Part shown: in pieces, positions 34,293-46,376 of the stretch | Layout: the number at the start of each line of letters is the position of its first letter | Numbering within the stretch: the stretch's first letter is position 1 | Source: Takakia lepidozioides | Taxonomy: Eukaryota; Streptophyta; Takakiopsida; Takakiales; Takakiaceae | NCBI GenBank assembly: GCA_030704615.1 | Contig: CM060732.1 | Coordinates: forward strand, 6,450,001-6,514,000 | Length of the DNA: 64,000 bases | Direction of reading: 5' to 3' | The notes under the pieces: generated by a model | Databases searched by the model: none | The model's input: only the letters and a program-made list of their open reading frames with translations | Told to the model about the DNA's origin: nothing | Made by a program: the position numbers and the translations under genes

Positions 34293-37200
34293 TCAAAAGA
34301 ATTTTGTGAAGAAACAGTTATCAGAATCCTCATCGCCTCTCAGGTGTTTTAATTTTCGAACTTTTTGTGGAATCATCTTGGGCATACAATGCTGTCCTAC
34401 CATGTCTGGAAGTTTGCATTTTACGACCTGGTGTAACCGTTGAACAGCAAAATTGGTGTAGACACTGAGCTCCTTGTCTGTCCAAATGAGTGGGGTACCA
34501 ATTACTGGTGCAGCGTGCAAGTATTTCCATGCGATATGTCCCTTATAGAAAATGTCATCAAGTCCGAATTTCTGTGTTGACAAATTGTTGCAGGCTGCTT
34601 GAAACCATGAACGAATTGAGAATCCTTCTGTATCATAACTTTTGGGTCATATAGGTACATATGAGGTGGCACCGAAGGTAATACCCAATGATCTCCACTG
34701 GAGTAACTTTGAAAGCGTGCTTGCATCTTTTGTTGCTCATGTGGGTAACGTATCAGAAAACAAGCAGCGTAGTATAGCCCGCACCCCATGACAATACTTG
34801 CTATCTCCTTGGTCTTGGTATAAATGAGTCCATGTACAACCTGGAAAGCAACCAATTCCCTCAACATGGTACCTGTCCTGCCTCGTGCCAGTATTGTGCA
34901 AATGATCTTCAATATGTCGATTGTTTGGAAGAACTTTAGTCCTGGTTGCCACTGGCAGCCAAATACGCATGATTTGGTAGTAATGTGCGAATGACTGCGG
35001 AGGACTAAATTCTTTCCAAGCCAAATCCAACATGATGGGAATTTGGTTGAAGGGCATAATCATAGCCCTACTGTACTCCCTGGCAGCTGGAGTTTTAGGT
35101 GGGTTAAAAGCTGCATTGCCCCATACCTCCGGCTGTGGTGGCTTGTGGTGTGGTTGTAGTAACCACAGGTTCAGCTACTGGTACACTGACCTGTTGTGGT
35201 GGTGGTGGTACTGGTTCCTGTACCATTGGCATCTCCTGCACCTCCTGTGAAGACTGAAAAGCCAGAGTTCTGGCTTGCAAATAAGAAGCCATTAGCTGTT
35301 CCTGAGGGATATAGACTCTTTGGTCGATGTTTGAAGTGAGGTCTTCCACTTGAGTCTGGAGTCCGTCTACATCCTCTTGTAACTCTGCTATCCTACTATA
35401 GACATTGTCTATAGTAGTTGTGGCAATGTTCTGCACCTGCAGTCTAAGCTCATTCATCTCGCTTTGGGTGAGCTTCCGTGGGGCTTTGCCTTCTACTGGC
35501 CCTTGTGCTAACCAGACCTGCATAAGGCTGTTATCCACCAAGCTGCTTGTGGTTCCCCTGAGAGTTTGCTCCTCTCTTAGCTTATACAATTCCAACTGCT
35601 GTTGTAAAGCCTTCATGCGCTTCGCCTGTGGCTCAACCAATTGCGCATAGGCAGCAAGTAGATTATTGGCTTCTTTCGAAGCCTTGTTACTGACCGCGAT
35701 TTCATTTCTATTGGCCACGATGGTTTGTTGCAACTCCACGATGTATTTCTCTTCTCAGCTTCCATCTGCCTGTATTGCTTGAAAGTATCTTCATTGCGAC
35801 AGATTGTATTCTTCATATCGACAATGAGCTTCATGTGCTCCACATTCTCTTCTTCTTCTTCTTCTGCCTTCGTACATTTTTCCGCTTGACTGTTTATTTC
35901 TTTTGTTGATTGGTCAAGCATAGTTGTAAATGTAGCGCATTGTATCGCCATCCTGTTATGCACTGTCTGCAACTCCGTATGTAGTGCATTCAGTTCTTGC
36001 AACTTGCTTTCATGCTGCACCTGCATTTGGTATAGCTGTTGCTTATGTGCTTCGTGCAACTGGTCTTGCGCGAGGCCTGCCTCAATCAATTGTTGCTTGG
36101 CCAATTGCAAAGCCATTTCTGTATTGGCCAAGTCCTGCTTCATCTTGAGAGTGACCTCTTCATCGACCTTGTTTGCACACTCAGTGGCAAGTCGAGCCTC
36201 AAACTCCTTCCTGAGTTCTTCTTTCAAGGCTGTCAATTGGGTAATTGGAACATGGGTTTTGACATAAGTCCCCAACAAATTAAGTGTCCTGCCTATGGAA
36301 CTCATCAGCATTGCCTGTTGAGGGTCATCATGGTGAGGTTGCTGCTGTTCCTCCTGATCTTCAACAGTATGATGTCTCACTAACCATTCAGACCATTGTC
36401 CCACCGGATTTTCTTCCTGAACTACTTCATTTATGACCGGTGCTACAGTGTCATGGCCTTCCGCCTGTGGTACCTCCGACACAGGTGTGTGCATTATATG
36501 TACCTCAGGATTTCTCTTGGGCAACTGTTGCACCTCTGGATTTCTGTCTGCTTGACCAGACCAGAATATTCATAGAGAAGGTCCCCTTTCTCTATTTCTG
36601 CCACTATCTGTTCTGTAGTTGGAATATCTATCCCTTCACTTTCCAAATCAATTATTTCGGGTTGAGCTGCATGGATAACTTGTGACCTTGTGACAAGTCG
36701 TTCAAGTGGCTGTGTTGGTTGTGATGCAGAAGTAACTTCTTCCTCCCTCTCTGAAGGTCCTGCTTCCAGTAATAACATTCTTTTGTGCTGCTGTGCCCCT
36801 TCCTGGTCATGAGCTTGGGAAACATTATCATGCGGAATCCGTGAAGCCAGTGGATCTGCCACTACAGTCTTTCCCCTTCTCTGCCTCTTAGTCTCGGGTT
36901 GTGCTGCTAGTCCACCCTCACTGTGTGAAGAGCCTTGCTCTTCCATTGCAGTTGTTTCTGGCTCAAACACTCCCATTTCCTTCCTTTCTTGTGCATTAAG
37001 TATGCCAGAATCAAGGATTATTTGAGCAATGATTGGGCCAGACACTATGATAGGAGATTTTGCGGTAGTACCTTGTAATCTTTTCATCTCCTCTACCAGT
37101 GCGTTGTACATTATGTCCGCCCATGGTACCTCTTGTCCCTTCAAGCCTTTGAGGATTTCCTCTGTGAAGGATCTGCTCAAATATTGTTGGTTCTGTTTCA

Positions 37201-38300
37201 GGGCAATCAGAACGTTCAATACTTGGCCTATGTCTTTTAACCCTGGGTACACAGCTTTGGTACAAGCATAACCCTGAGTTTTAAAGAAACTCCCTTCTTG
37301 GAATAAATCCCCTATTTGCAGTCTTTCCCTGTGTTCCTCCACATACACATGACCTGCTGGCAATCGAAACAATTGCTGGAGGTATAGGGGAGTAATCATT
37401 AATTCAACTCCCTTCACCGTTGTTGTTCCTGTCTTTGGCTCAAAGTTCTGCAAAAATTGTAACATGTACTGTCTATGGTGTAGTGTCCAATCCATGCTTT
37501 GCAATCCTTCCAATCTCAGCTCCTTCAGTATCTTTATCGCCTGTGGGGTAGCCATCGTTTGTTTCTGCAGAATTGTGGTGCTCTTCACCCTGATTTCCTC
37601 CATTCCTCTCACTCTCTTCATCTTAGACTCACAGAACTGCTTTGGCTGTAACAACTGCAGGAATGCCTGTAGTGCACAAAGCAGAAACGTATGGTTGCCG
37701 CAGAAAGCTATGGGTAATCTCTTGTAAGCCTGCGGGGCTTGCAAGCATTGTTCAAGAGAAAAGCTCTGCTCTTTCGTTTCGTGTCTCTGCCATTGCGTAA
37801 GTAATATTGCGAGCGTATAGTCTGTTAGTTCCTCCATAGTTTCCAAGTTATAGCATTTATGGCCTGTCCTGTCGAGACGCCCGTTACTCAGAACGACGCC
37901 GCCTCTTGCGCTTAATTTCCCTCCATTTTCTTGATCATTTCTCTGGTTTTCTATTGGCTGTATCCGCTGTGACTGGATTTTAACTTTTATCTTCTTTAGT
38001 GGACTTTCCCTGTTGGATAGTCCACTAGGATCACACATGCGACATGAATTCAGTTTTTCTGTACTTGCCGTTCGTTCTGTTTCCCTTTTTCCGTATTCAT
38101 TAATGGGCCCGCCTTTCATCCCTTTTGACGGCCGTTCTTGTCCTCTTTCTTTTTGACACCTGTCCTTGCACTTCATTCTCTGCTGTGTGTCGCACCCTGA
38201 CCTCCACGTGTCTATTTTTAAATTAATTTCCGTTTCTTCTTCCTTCAGCCATTTTCCTGAAGTTTTTATGTGTCCACTTGTCACTGATTCTATGGATCGT
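34293..38300 (-). CDS. Extra 3' ORF region of nested gypsy (coiled-coil protein, frameshifted)
   Basis: Downstream of integrase and in sense with it, frames 38300-36494, 36533-35613, 35739-35104 and 35063-34293 join into what looks like one long reading frame broken by shifts near 36545 and 35745 and at least two more near 34900 and 34560. The first part has a globular region (ITPLYLQQLFRLPAGHVYVEE, LKDIGQVLNVLIALKQNQQ) resembling plant-mobile-domain-like proteins only loosely. The middle is a long heptad-rich coiled coil (TALKEELRKEFEARLATE, LHTELQTVHNRM). The last part has IPIMLDLAWKEF and CGLYYAACFLIRYPHEQQK. The position matches the extra ORFs of some plant gypsy lineages, but I see no signal peptide or membrane anchor typical of env. 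Function unknown. Confidence 0.6.
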
Positions 38301-38309
38301 GTAACTTTA

Positions 38310-38580
38310 GTAGGCTGTGTTGAGCTGTGACAGGCTGTGTCATACTGTGTTACGCTGTGATAGGCTGTGTTGCACTGTGGTAAGCTGTGATAGGCTGTGA
38401 CACGCTGCGGTAGGTTGTGATAGGCTGTGTCACGTCGTGACGGGCTGTGATAGGCTGTGTCACGCCGTGATGGGCTGTGATAGGCTGTGTCACGCCGTGA
38501 TGGGCTGTGATAGGCTGTGTCATGGGCTGTGATAGGCTGTGTCACGCCGTGATGGGCTGTGATAGGCTGTGTCACGTTTG
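38310..38580. repeat. GGCTGTG/CACGCCGTGATG internal tandem array
   Basis: A unit of about 30 bp (GTGATAGGCTGTGTCACGCC) is repeated at the pol/extra-ORF junction. It shares the GGCTGTG core with the LTR arrays. Frames translate it as DTAYHSPSRR repeats. Confidence 0.9.
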
Positions 38581-41500
38581 TTTTGCCCACCCCGGTCATA
38601 TATACTGGGCCTAGCGACAAGTGTTCCATACTCCGTTCGTAACACTGGTGCAGCCCGTGACTGCTCTTGCGGTTCAACATGCAAATCATGCTGCAGGGGT
38701 TTGTCATGGATACCACTGTACCCCTTCAACTTATTTGCATTGACTCTTCCCAGCATTTCTTTGTTAATGGTTTGTAACATGGCTGTGTTGTTATCATACA
38801 TCTTTTGTATGACATAAGGTCCTTTCCATGGTGATTTAAGCTTAGAAGCTTGAATCTTTCCTTTCTTCTGCAACCATAGAACCAAATCCCCCGTCTTAAA
38901 AGTCTTTAACTTGCCTTCATCAAACTGTTCCTTTCGCTTCATCTGAATTCTGGTCATATTATCAGCTGCATCAGCACGTACTTCTTCCACATGGTATAAT
39001 TCATGTTTCCTGACCTTGATGGAGTCTTGCAATTCCATTCTTTTTCCCCACTCCGTTCTCATGGTAGGTAACAGGAATTCCACTGGAAGTAAGGCTTCCA
39101 TACCATAAACTAATTGGAATGGTGTATACTTAGTGGTGACTTTATACGAAGTCCTGTATGACCACAAAGCTGTCAGCAGCTTTGTATCCCAATCCGTTCT
39201 GTTTGCATTGACTATCTTAGCCAAGATAGTACATAGTATTTTGTTGGTAGCCTCTGCCTGCCCATTACCCTGTGGGTAATATGTTGTACTCTTTCTATGC
39301 ACAATCATAAACTCTTTAGTCAATAACTCAATGGTCTCATTCATGAAGTGACTTCCTTGATCACTGATAAATTCTAAGGGACATCCAAATCGTGTAAGTA
39401 TGTTCTCGTACAGGAACCTTGCTGTGGACTTGGCTGTGTTGTCCCTCAAAGCTTTAGCTTCCACCCACTTTGTAGTATAATCAGTGGCTGTAATTATGTA
39501 CCTGTTTCGTGTATTCTTGGATGGTGGATTAATTGGTCCAACAAAGTCTAGTCCCCATTTCTGAAATGGTTCCGTAGGCATTGTAGGATGCAAGGCCATT
39601 CTTCCAGATCTCTGCAAAGGTCCTAGCCTCTGACATTCATCACACTTCTGACAATACTCATGTACATCTTTGAACAAAGTAGGCCACCAGTATCCTGCGA
39701 GTAGTATCTTTCTACTGGTAGTCTCTTCTCCAAAATGACCTCCAGCCACTCCTTTATGAACTTCCTCCAAGACTTTATTTACTTCATGGTGGTACAAGCA
39801 TCGTTTTAGTACTCCATCAGGTCCTAACTTATACATTCTGCTTCCTACCATAGTATAAGGTAAAGCTCTGATAGCAATTCTCTTCCTCTGCTCCTTACCA
39901 TAACTAGGTGGGCACTGACCATGAGCAAGGTAGTATCTGATTGGCCACTGCCAATCTAACCATTCATCTGCACTTCCTTGCACCTCCATTACAAATAAAC
40001 TCGCATCAGGTAACTGATCGTCCACTCCTGTGGCGGCCTCTCCTGTTGTTAGTCGTGACAAATGATCTGCCACAAGATGCAAACGGCCAGGCTTGTAAAT
40101 AACCTCGAACTCAAACTCATGCAAGATTATTAACCACCTCGCTATCCTTCCACTTATCAAAGGTTTGTTCACCAGATATATCAGAGCCTGGTGATCCACA
40201 TAAAACATAAACTTTCTTCCCAATAGGTAATGCCTGAATTTCTTCACTGCATAGATCATTGCCAATGCTTCTCTTTCCGTTGTGCTATAGTTCCTCTCAG
40301 CACTGTTCATCAACCGGCTAGCATAGTACACAGGTGAATCTATATTCCCTGTAACATTCTGGGCTAACACCGCTCCCAACGCTTCTCCTGATGCATCGCA
40401 GTGAACATGAAATACTACATGCCAGTGAGGGTTAATCAGCACAGGTGTAGTTGTTACTGACAGTGTAAGTTCCTCAAACGCCTGTTGACATTCAGCTGTC
40501 CATGCAAACACTGCATCTTTCTTCAGAAGCTTGCTCAATGGTGCTGCTATTTGTGCATACCTTTTGACAAATCTTCTGTAATAACTGGTTTGCCCAAGGA
40601 ATCTCCTTAAACTCTTAACATTCACTGGTGGTGGAGAGACTTTAATGGACTCTGTCTTCCTGGGATCCACAAGAAGTCCCTTCTTACACACAATGTGTCC
40701 CAGAAGCACCCCTGAGTTCACACAGAAAGTACACTTCTCTGGATTCAAGCCCAGACCTCTCATCCTGCATCTGGCCAGGCATAACTCCAATTTATGCAAG
40801 TGCTCATTCTTAGAGCTGTACACACTGAAATCATCCAAAAACACCTGCATGAAATCATCCAGATACTCTTGAAAAGATTCACTTATCACTCTCTGAAAGG
40901 TCGCTGGTGCATTACAAAGTCCAAAGGGCATGACTTTGTATGCATAAGCCCCCCAGTCTGTGATGAAAGCTGTTTTCCCTTGGTCTTCTTCTGCCACTTG
41001 CACTTGATTATAACCACTGAAGCCATCCATGAATGAGTACATCTCATGGCCTGCCACAGTGTCTAATACTGCTTCTGTGAATGGCAAAGGGAAAGGATCT
41101 TTCTTCGTACAAGCATTCAGCTTCTTATAGTTCACACATACTCTTAGTTTGCCATTCTTCTTGGGAACTATAACAATGGGTGACAACCAAGTTGTATACT
41201 CTATTGGGTATATAAACTTAGCCTCAGCCAACTTCTTTATCTCTTCTCCAACCTTCTGTGCGTAGTTGGGATTCATTCTATACCTCGCCTGCTTGATTGG
41301 TACTGACCCTGGTTCCAGTTCAATTTTATGCTGACAGACTTCAGGTGGTATCCCTTTTAGATCCTCATAGCTCCAAGCAAATACATCTCTGTATTTGATG
41401 AACAAGCTTTTAGCTTCTTCGAAGAATTCCGGCTCCAAATCAGCTCCTACTTTCACCATTCTCGGTTCCTCCTGAGTTCCCACATTTACTTCTCTCACCT

Positions 41501-41699
41501 GCTCATCAGCTGTGATTGTCCAACCAGTCACCACTTCATCCTGTAAGCTCACAGTGGCTGGTTCTTCTAGGATTTCTATTTCTCCTTCTCTTTCTTCATA
41601 GAAATGTGATGGGTAAATGCTGGTTTCTTCTTCAGTTGGTGTTGCTGTCACTACACCACAGCAGATACCTCTCAAACAACTTAGGCTTTCCAGCCGCAT
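38580..41699 (-). CDS. Nested gypsy Pol: reverse transcriptase, RNase H, integrase
   Basis: Uninterrupted frame from 41699, nominally stopping at 38520 inside the tandem array. RT spans about residues 140-330 with catalytic VFLDDFSVY near 287. RNase H has DASGEALGAVL near 435 and TEREALAMIYAV. Integrase has an HHCC finger (H648/H655, C683/C686), then catalytic ATDYTT, ISDQGSHF and a Glu in NGQAEATNK (D-D-E). The C-terminus carries an integrase tail (TFKTGDLVLWLQKKGK, SPWKGPYVIQKMY) without a clear chromodomain. The intact frame implies recent activity. The frame overlaps the protease ORF by 19 nt, so expression needs a frameshift or processing. Confidence 0.95.
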
Positions 41700-42973
41700 C
41701 TCTGCAACCTGCTCCCATTCTGGGTGTGCAGCAAATAGGGTAGCTTCCTGCTCCTCATCCAGTCCTCCCTCCAGTCATACTCTCTGACTCCTCGAGGTCT
41801 TCTTGTAGCAGGTAATCTACTAGATTTCTTTGTGGTAATTTGTATCTCGTGCATCCCATTATGCACAGTTAGTAACTGAGAATTCCAGTCATGGAATACC
41901 CTGGCCTGTTTCAGCCACGGACGTCCCAATAATAAGGAGTAAGCCTCCATGACTTCATCCATTTTTAATACAGTTACTGTGATCATAAAGATCATTTTCT
42001 GTATCTGTATCTTAACTCCTCTTATTAATCCCAATGGCTGTACACTTCTTTGATCTGCCATTGTTACTGTAAATGGGGCTGGTTTCATGTTACTTAGACC
42101 AAGCTTCTTCCTTAATTGGTCTGTCATGATATTTACTCCAGAACCACCATCTATCAGTACATCAGTTAGTTCTGTGCTTCCAATTCTCAATTGGATTACT
42201 GGCATAGAATCATCAAAGTCCATGACTGGTTCTCGCCCTTCCGGCTTCACATTATAACTGGTCACCTTGCTGTTCAGGTCTGTGTTTCCTGTCTCTTGGG
42301 CAATTCGATTGATTGCCTGATACAGCCTGTGCCTACAATAAGGTGCCACAGCTAATAGCTGTCCAATGGTAATTTCTGCTTTGGTCTGACATATTACTTC
42401 AGCCAAAGTCTCTTCATTACTTTGCATGTCTGCATCTTCTTTTTTCCTTTCTTCCTCACTCCCCTCTTTTTCTCCATCCGAATCAGAGGAATCTGCCACA
42501 GGAATATCAGTACTCTTTTGCATTTCCCTTATAGTATCTGCCACTTCCTTGTGCAGTTCCTTCTCATCTTTCCAAGTCTCTTCATCTTCAGGCATATCAT
42601 TGCCACTTCCAGTCTCATCTTCTTCCTCTTCTACTGGAGGTATTAGTTTGGCTTTACTTCTTGTTACTATCATTGTACTTACTTCTGGTACAACACATGG
42701 CCTAACCATGTGAGCTGCCACCACTGGGCCCTCATTCACAGGAGCTCTCATCTCATTCTGGTGTCTTATCCAGAATGAACAGGCTGCCTTGCGATGTCCT
42801 GGCTGATTACAATAGTAACATAGCTCTTCACCATTGGGTCCTCGCCCTTGGTCTGTTCTTGGATTATTTCTATAATCCTGATTCCCGGGCTGGTAATTCC
42901 CCCTTGGATTACCCTGATAGTTGCCTCTGGAATTTCCTTGGTAATTCCCTCTTGAATTACCTCTCCCTTCCAT
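41681..42973 (-). CDS. Nested gypsy protease ORF with zinc knuckle
   Basis: 430 codons. The N-terminal part is RGNYQGN repeats followed by a CCHC knuckle CYYCNQPGHRKAAC. After an acidic linker comes the retropepsin signature VLIDGGSGVNIMTDQLRKKLG, followed by LLLGRPWLKQA. The active-site Asp is in IDGGSG. It lies in a different frame from gag (which ends at 43014) and from pol. Confidence 0.9.
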   Translation of the reverse strand: MEGRGNSRGNYQGNSRGNYQGNPRGNYQPGNQDYRNNPRTDQGRGPNGEELCYYCNQPGHRKAACSFWIRHQNEMRAPVNEGPVVAAHMVRPCVVPEVSTMIVTRSKAKLIPPVEEEEDETGSGNDMPEDEETWKDEKELHKEVADTIREMQKSTDIPVADSSDSDGEKEGSEEERKKEDADMQSNEETLAEVICQTKAEITIGQLLAVAPYCRHRLYQAINRIAQETGNTDLNSKVTSYNVKPEGREPVMDFDDSMPVIQLRIGSTELTDVLIDGGSGVNIMTDQLRKKLGLSNMKPAPFTVTMADQRSVQPLGLIRGVKIQIQKMIFMITVTVLKMDEVMEAYSLLLGRPWLKQARVFHDWNSQLLTVHNGMHEIQITTKKSSRLPATRRPRGVREYDWREDWMRSRKLPYLLHTQNGSRLQRCGWKA

Positions 42974-43013
42974 GCCATTGTTATAACCACCAGACCTACC
43001 ATAGTGGTCCTGA

Positions 43014-44717
43014 TCATTGCTTTCTTCTTGGCTGGGGCTGCACCTGATGCACCCTTACTTGCCTAGGTTCTCTTGCAGCTGTCCTTCTGTTGTAGTAACA
43101 ATTCTCAGTAGAATGGTTATCCATTTTACAGATAGTACAGTGTTTCTCCTTCATGTGGCATTCTGTAGTGGTATGGCCTTCATTCTGGCACTTTGCACAC
43201 CATACACCCTTCCTCCAATGTGTTGCAGCCTCTGTGGCATACTTCTTCAAGATTTCTTCCAATCTTTTCTCATAGTTATCCCTCTTCAACTTTTCCTTTC
43301 TCTTACTCTTTCTTTTTAGTTCTTGCTCTTCTTCTTCATCTGACTCATCTTCAGAGTCCTCATCTTCCTTTTTCTCTCTCCTGAGCATTCCCAATTGCTC
43401 AATTCTGTTTGCAGTTTCAAATGCCTCCTCCACTGTATTATGGGGTAACATATCCACTTTCTTCTGCAACTCTGGTCTTAGTCCACTCACAAACCAAGTC
43501 TTCTGTAAACCGGGTGCTGGTACTGCAGCCAGCTTTTTCATCATCAATTCCATCTTCTCCATATACTCTTCAACAGTTTCATGCTTCTTCTGCTTCAGCT
43601 GTTGTAAACTTCCATACACTTCATCCTCAGTTTTACTTGTCCTGAACCTATTTCGAAATGCTGTATTCAAGCCATTCCAGGTTAGGAAATGATTATCAGG
43701 GAATCTTGCATACCATTCACTTGCTTTCTTGATAAGTGAACAAGGAAACAGTCTCATCTTGGCATCATCGCCATTCTCATTGTTCACTATACACATGTGC
43801 TCAAATTGGCTAATGTGTACATCGGGATCCCCTTTTCCTGAATATATTGGAAAGGGTGGTTTTGCCCGTGTTGGTTGTAACGCCATCTGTGGCCCTACCT
43901 TCTGCCCACTGACAGGTGCTGGCACCCTTGCTGGTGCTGGTCCTTCTGGACCTGTTGTTTTTGTGGTGGATCTTCCACCAAGTGGTGGCCCTTGAGCACT
44001 CCCTGCTTCTGGCCCCACGATATTCACAGTATTCCCAGCTTCAGTTGCACTACTTCCCACACTCCCTGTCCCCCCAGAGCCAGATCCAGGCAGCCCGCCT
44101 GATCCCCCTGAGCCGACACCTTCGTTGGCCTGTGATCCAAGTGCTCCACTTGATCCAGGTCCAACGGGTTGGGATGTCCTGGTTGTAGTCTCAACCTCAG
44201 CTGTTGGGTCTACTTCTTCATATTCTTCCTCTTCCAATTTCTTCTCTCTGTTTTCATCCTCCAAGTTCTGCCCTTGGGTTTCTTCTTCACTCATGTAACT
44301 CAACTGTAATGGTGTTGGAGAGTCTGAACTCTCCGTTGGCTCTGCCACATCCTCATCTCCTTCTTCATCTTCTGCTTCAGAAACTGGAGTTCCTGCTTTT
44401 GGTGTTCCATGCCAACTCTTATCAAAGATTTCTGTCAAGTCTTTTATCCAAGGATGTACCTCAGATCTTTCACCTCGTGATTGATCTTCTTCCTGTACCA
44501 ATTCCCTTAATCTTTCTTGCAAAGAAACAGAAGGAGTGGCATCCAACTCTAGTTCTTCCGGTATAGGTGATGCACTTTTTGATCTTGATGGTGTGAGAGG
44601 TCCAGATGATTCCCCTATGTCTATTCCTCTCTCCCAAAGATATGGATAATTAGCTTTCAGATAGCTTTCTCTTTTTGATGAATATCTTTGTCGTCTAGCT
44701 TCTCTTTCATCACTCAT
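43014..44717 (-). CDS. Nested gypsy Gag
   Basis: 567 codons beginning MSDEREARRQRYSSKRE. A low-complexity acidic/Gly-Ser N-terminal half is followed by a retrotransposon capsid domain (HISQFEHMCIVNNENGDDAKM, EWYARFPDNHFLTWNGL, YMEKMELMMKKLAAVP) and two zinc knuckles (CAKCQNEGHTTTEC, CTICKMDNHSTENC). It packages element RNA in the virus-like particle. The frame is intact. Confidence 0.92.
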   Translation of the reverse strand: MSDEREARRQRYSSKRESYLKANYPYLWERGIDIGESSGPLTPSRSKSASPIPEELELDATPSVSLQERLRELVQEEDQSRGERSEVHPWIKDLTEIFDKSWHGTPKAGTPVSEAEDEEGDEDVAEPTESSDSPTPLQLSYMSEEETQGQNLEDENREKKLEEEEYEEVDPTAEVETTTRTSQPVGPGSSGALGSQANEGVGSGGSGGLPGSGSGGTGSVGSSATEAGNTVNIVGPEAGSAQGPPLGGRSTTKTTGPEGPAPARVPAPVSGQKVGPQMALQPTRAKPPFPIYSGKGDPDVHISQFEHMCIVNNENGDDAKMRLFPCSLIKKASEWYARFPDNHFLTWNGLNTAFRNRFRTSKTEDEVYGSLQQLKQKKHETVEEYMEKMELMMKKLAAVPAPGLQKTWFVSGLRPELQKKVDMLPHNTVEEAFETANRIEQLGMLRREKKEDEDSEDESDEEEEQELKRKSKRKEKLKRDNYEKRLEEILKKYATEAATHWRKGVWCAKCQNEGHTTTECHMKEKHCTICKMDNHSTENCYYNRRTAAREPRQVRVHQVQPQPRRKQ

Positions 44718-44738
44718 GTCCCATGTCTTTCATTTCTT

Positions 44739-45434
44739 TTAATGTGGCAATAACCAAAACTCTCTTCTGTAATATCTCTCGTATATGCCTGGATTTCTTT
44801 CAAGCTTCAATGCACCCTTGGCTATACTTGAAGTCTCCGTTACCATATAACCATATGGCAAACAAGTCTGAAAAGCTGTTCTTGGTGTGAGTTTGATCCA
44901 CAAAATATCCTTTGGAATCCAATTCTTTACCAGTACAAGCTCTTCATGCATATGAGTATAAACATTCACCTTTCTTTCTTCCCAGCCTTCAAACTCTACT
45001 CGTTTAATGGATAGCAACGCTATCACATAAACTAATGTTGGTAACCAACGTGCTCTTCCTCTACAGGCTACCTGATAAATCTTTATCACTCCTTTCTCCA
45101 GACCCCATTCTGGATCAGCATCATGCACTCGTTTAAGAATATTTTCTTTACATCCGTCTGGCAATTCCAAGAACCTTTGAAAGAATTGTTTGGACAATCT
45201 TTCTTCCTTCGTTCCACAGGGAATTTGATTCACTTCAAATTCTTTAATGGTCCAACCACCATGATCCCACCAGATGCCTGTCACATCTGGTTGTTCATGT
45301 CCCAGGTCCCCAGTATGGTCGCCAAATGTCGCGCGGCTTTTACTCACCCATCCCTTCGCTATCCGAGGCGGAAACTCCAAGATAGAAGAGTTGGAAATCT
45401 CTAAGTACTCAGCCCGCGCAGAACAATCAGTCAT
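44739..45434 (-). CDS. Leader ORF of nested gypsy
   Basis: 231-codon frame starting inside the 5' LTR and ending 22 bp before the gag start. It includes WWDHGGWTIKEFEVNQIPCG and KVNVYTHMHEELVLVKNW. No family is recognised. It is intact, so it may be translated, but it also contains the primer-binding region and could be fortuitous. Confidence 0.45.
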   Translation of the reverse strand: MTDCSARAEYLEISNSSILEFPPRIAKGWVSKSRATFGDHTGDLGHEQPDVTGIWWDHGGWTIKEFEVNQIPCGTKEERLSKQFFQRFLELPDGCKENILKRVHDADPEWGLEKGVIKIYQVACRGRARWLPTLVYVIALLSIKRVEFEGWEERKVNVYTHMHEELVLVKNWIPKDILWIKLTPRTAFQTCLPYGYMVTETSSIAKGALKLERNPGIYERYYRREFWLLPH

Positions 45435-46376
45435 GACCTACAGCTAGTGTATCATGGGGGTGTTTCCTATTTGTTTCCTTTTCCGCATTCATCTTAGCTA
45501 CCTTACCATTGATAATTAAGTATCAGTTTGCTTCATCAATTTATTGGTTTCCTTCACTCCTCCATTCAATCCACAGCTTCACTCAGATCTCTCTACACAG
45601 TGTGATTGTATCGTATAAGTATCAGATTATGATTTATCAGGTATCAGGCCGAAGCCATTGTGTCTCTATTCTCCTCTACAATATCCCTACAGCTTTGCAT
45701 ATAACAAGCATCTACTAATCCTCTTTCCTCCTTCATCGTGCTCACCGACTTCCGCTCCCGTCTCACTCCGAAATCCCCCTTCCCCGAATAATAATAATAA
45801 TGATCCCTTCATCATTCCCCGTTCTTCCCTTTATCCTCCTATCCGCGGTTCTAACCGTTTCCCTCTCTAACCGTCGTATGTGAACTAACATGTTCCCTTC
45901 ACAGGTGTTGTTCCCCACAGTCGTTCCCTGTCCTACTCTTCGTTCCCTATTATCGTGACAGCTGTGTCAAGCGGTGACTGGCTGTGTTTGGCTGTGTCGG
46001 GCTGTGACTGGCTGTGTGGCTGTGCCGGGCTGTGACTGGCTGTGTGGGCTGTGTCTGTGTGACGACTGTGACGGGCTGTGTGGGCTGTGTGGGCTGTGAC
46101 GACTGTGACGGGCTGTGTGGGCTGTGACGGCTGTGTGGGCTGTGTGGGCTGTGACGGCTGTGTGGGCTGTGACGACTGTGACGGGCTGTGTTGGCTGTGT
46201 GGGCTGTGACGGCTGTGTGGGCTGTGACTGCTGTGTCGGCTGTGTGGGCTATGTAACCCCCCTCTACAGTGCGCTGCTGTCACCCCTAAGGTTCCTGTTT
46301 GTCTCAGTCTGTGCAAAAATTAAGGGTACCCTACAGATCCCGTATAAGTGTCTAAGTTCCCTACAGTCCTCTAACA
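45327..46376 (-). repeat. 5' LTR of nested gypsy
   Basis: TGTCGCGCGG..TCTAACA, the partner of 32871-34025. Adjacent on the minus strand is TTTGGCGACCATACTGGGGA, a likely primer-binding site whose tRNA I cannot assign. Confidence 0.95.

Larger units (their letters stand above)
32871..46376 (-). mobile_element. Complete Ty3/gypsy LTR retrotransposon, nested
   Basis: The element has two TG..CA long terminal repeats (32871-34025 and 45327-46376) and a perfect 5-bp target duplication AGCGG (32866-32870 and 46377-46381). Genes read leftward: leader ORF, gag, protease, RT-RNase H-integrase, then a long extra ORF region before the 3' LTR. A purine-rich tract on the minus strand (complement of TTACCCCTTCCCCCC at 34026) precedes the 3' LTR. 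The Pol order RT-RH-INT is that of Ty3/gypsy. The host sequence at the insertion point is itself a diverged palindrome copy. Confidence 0.95.
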
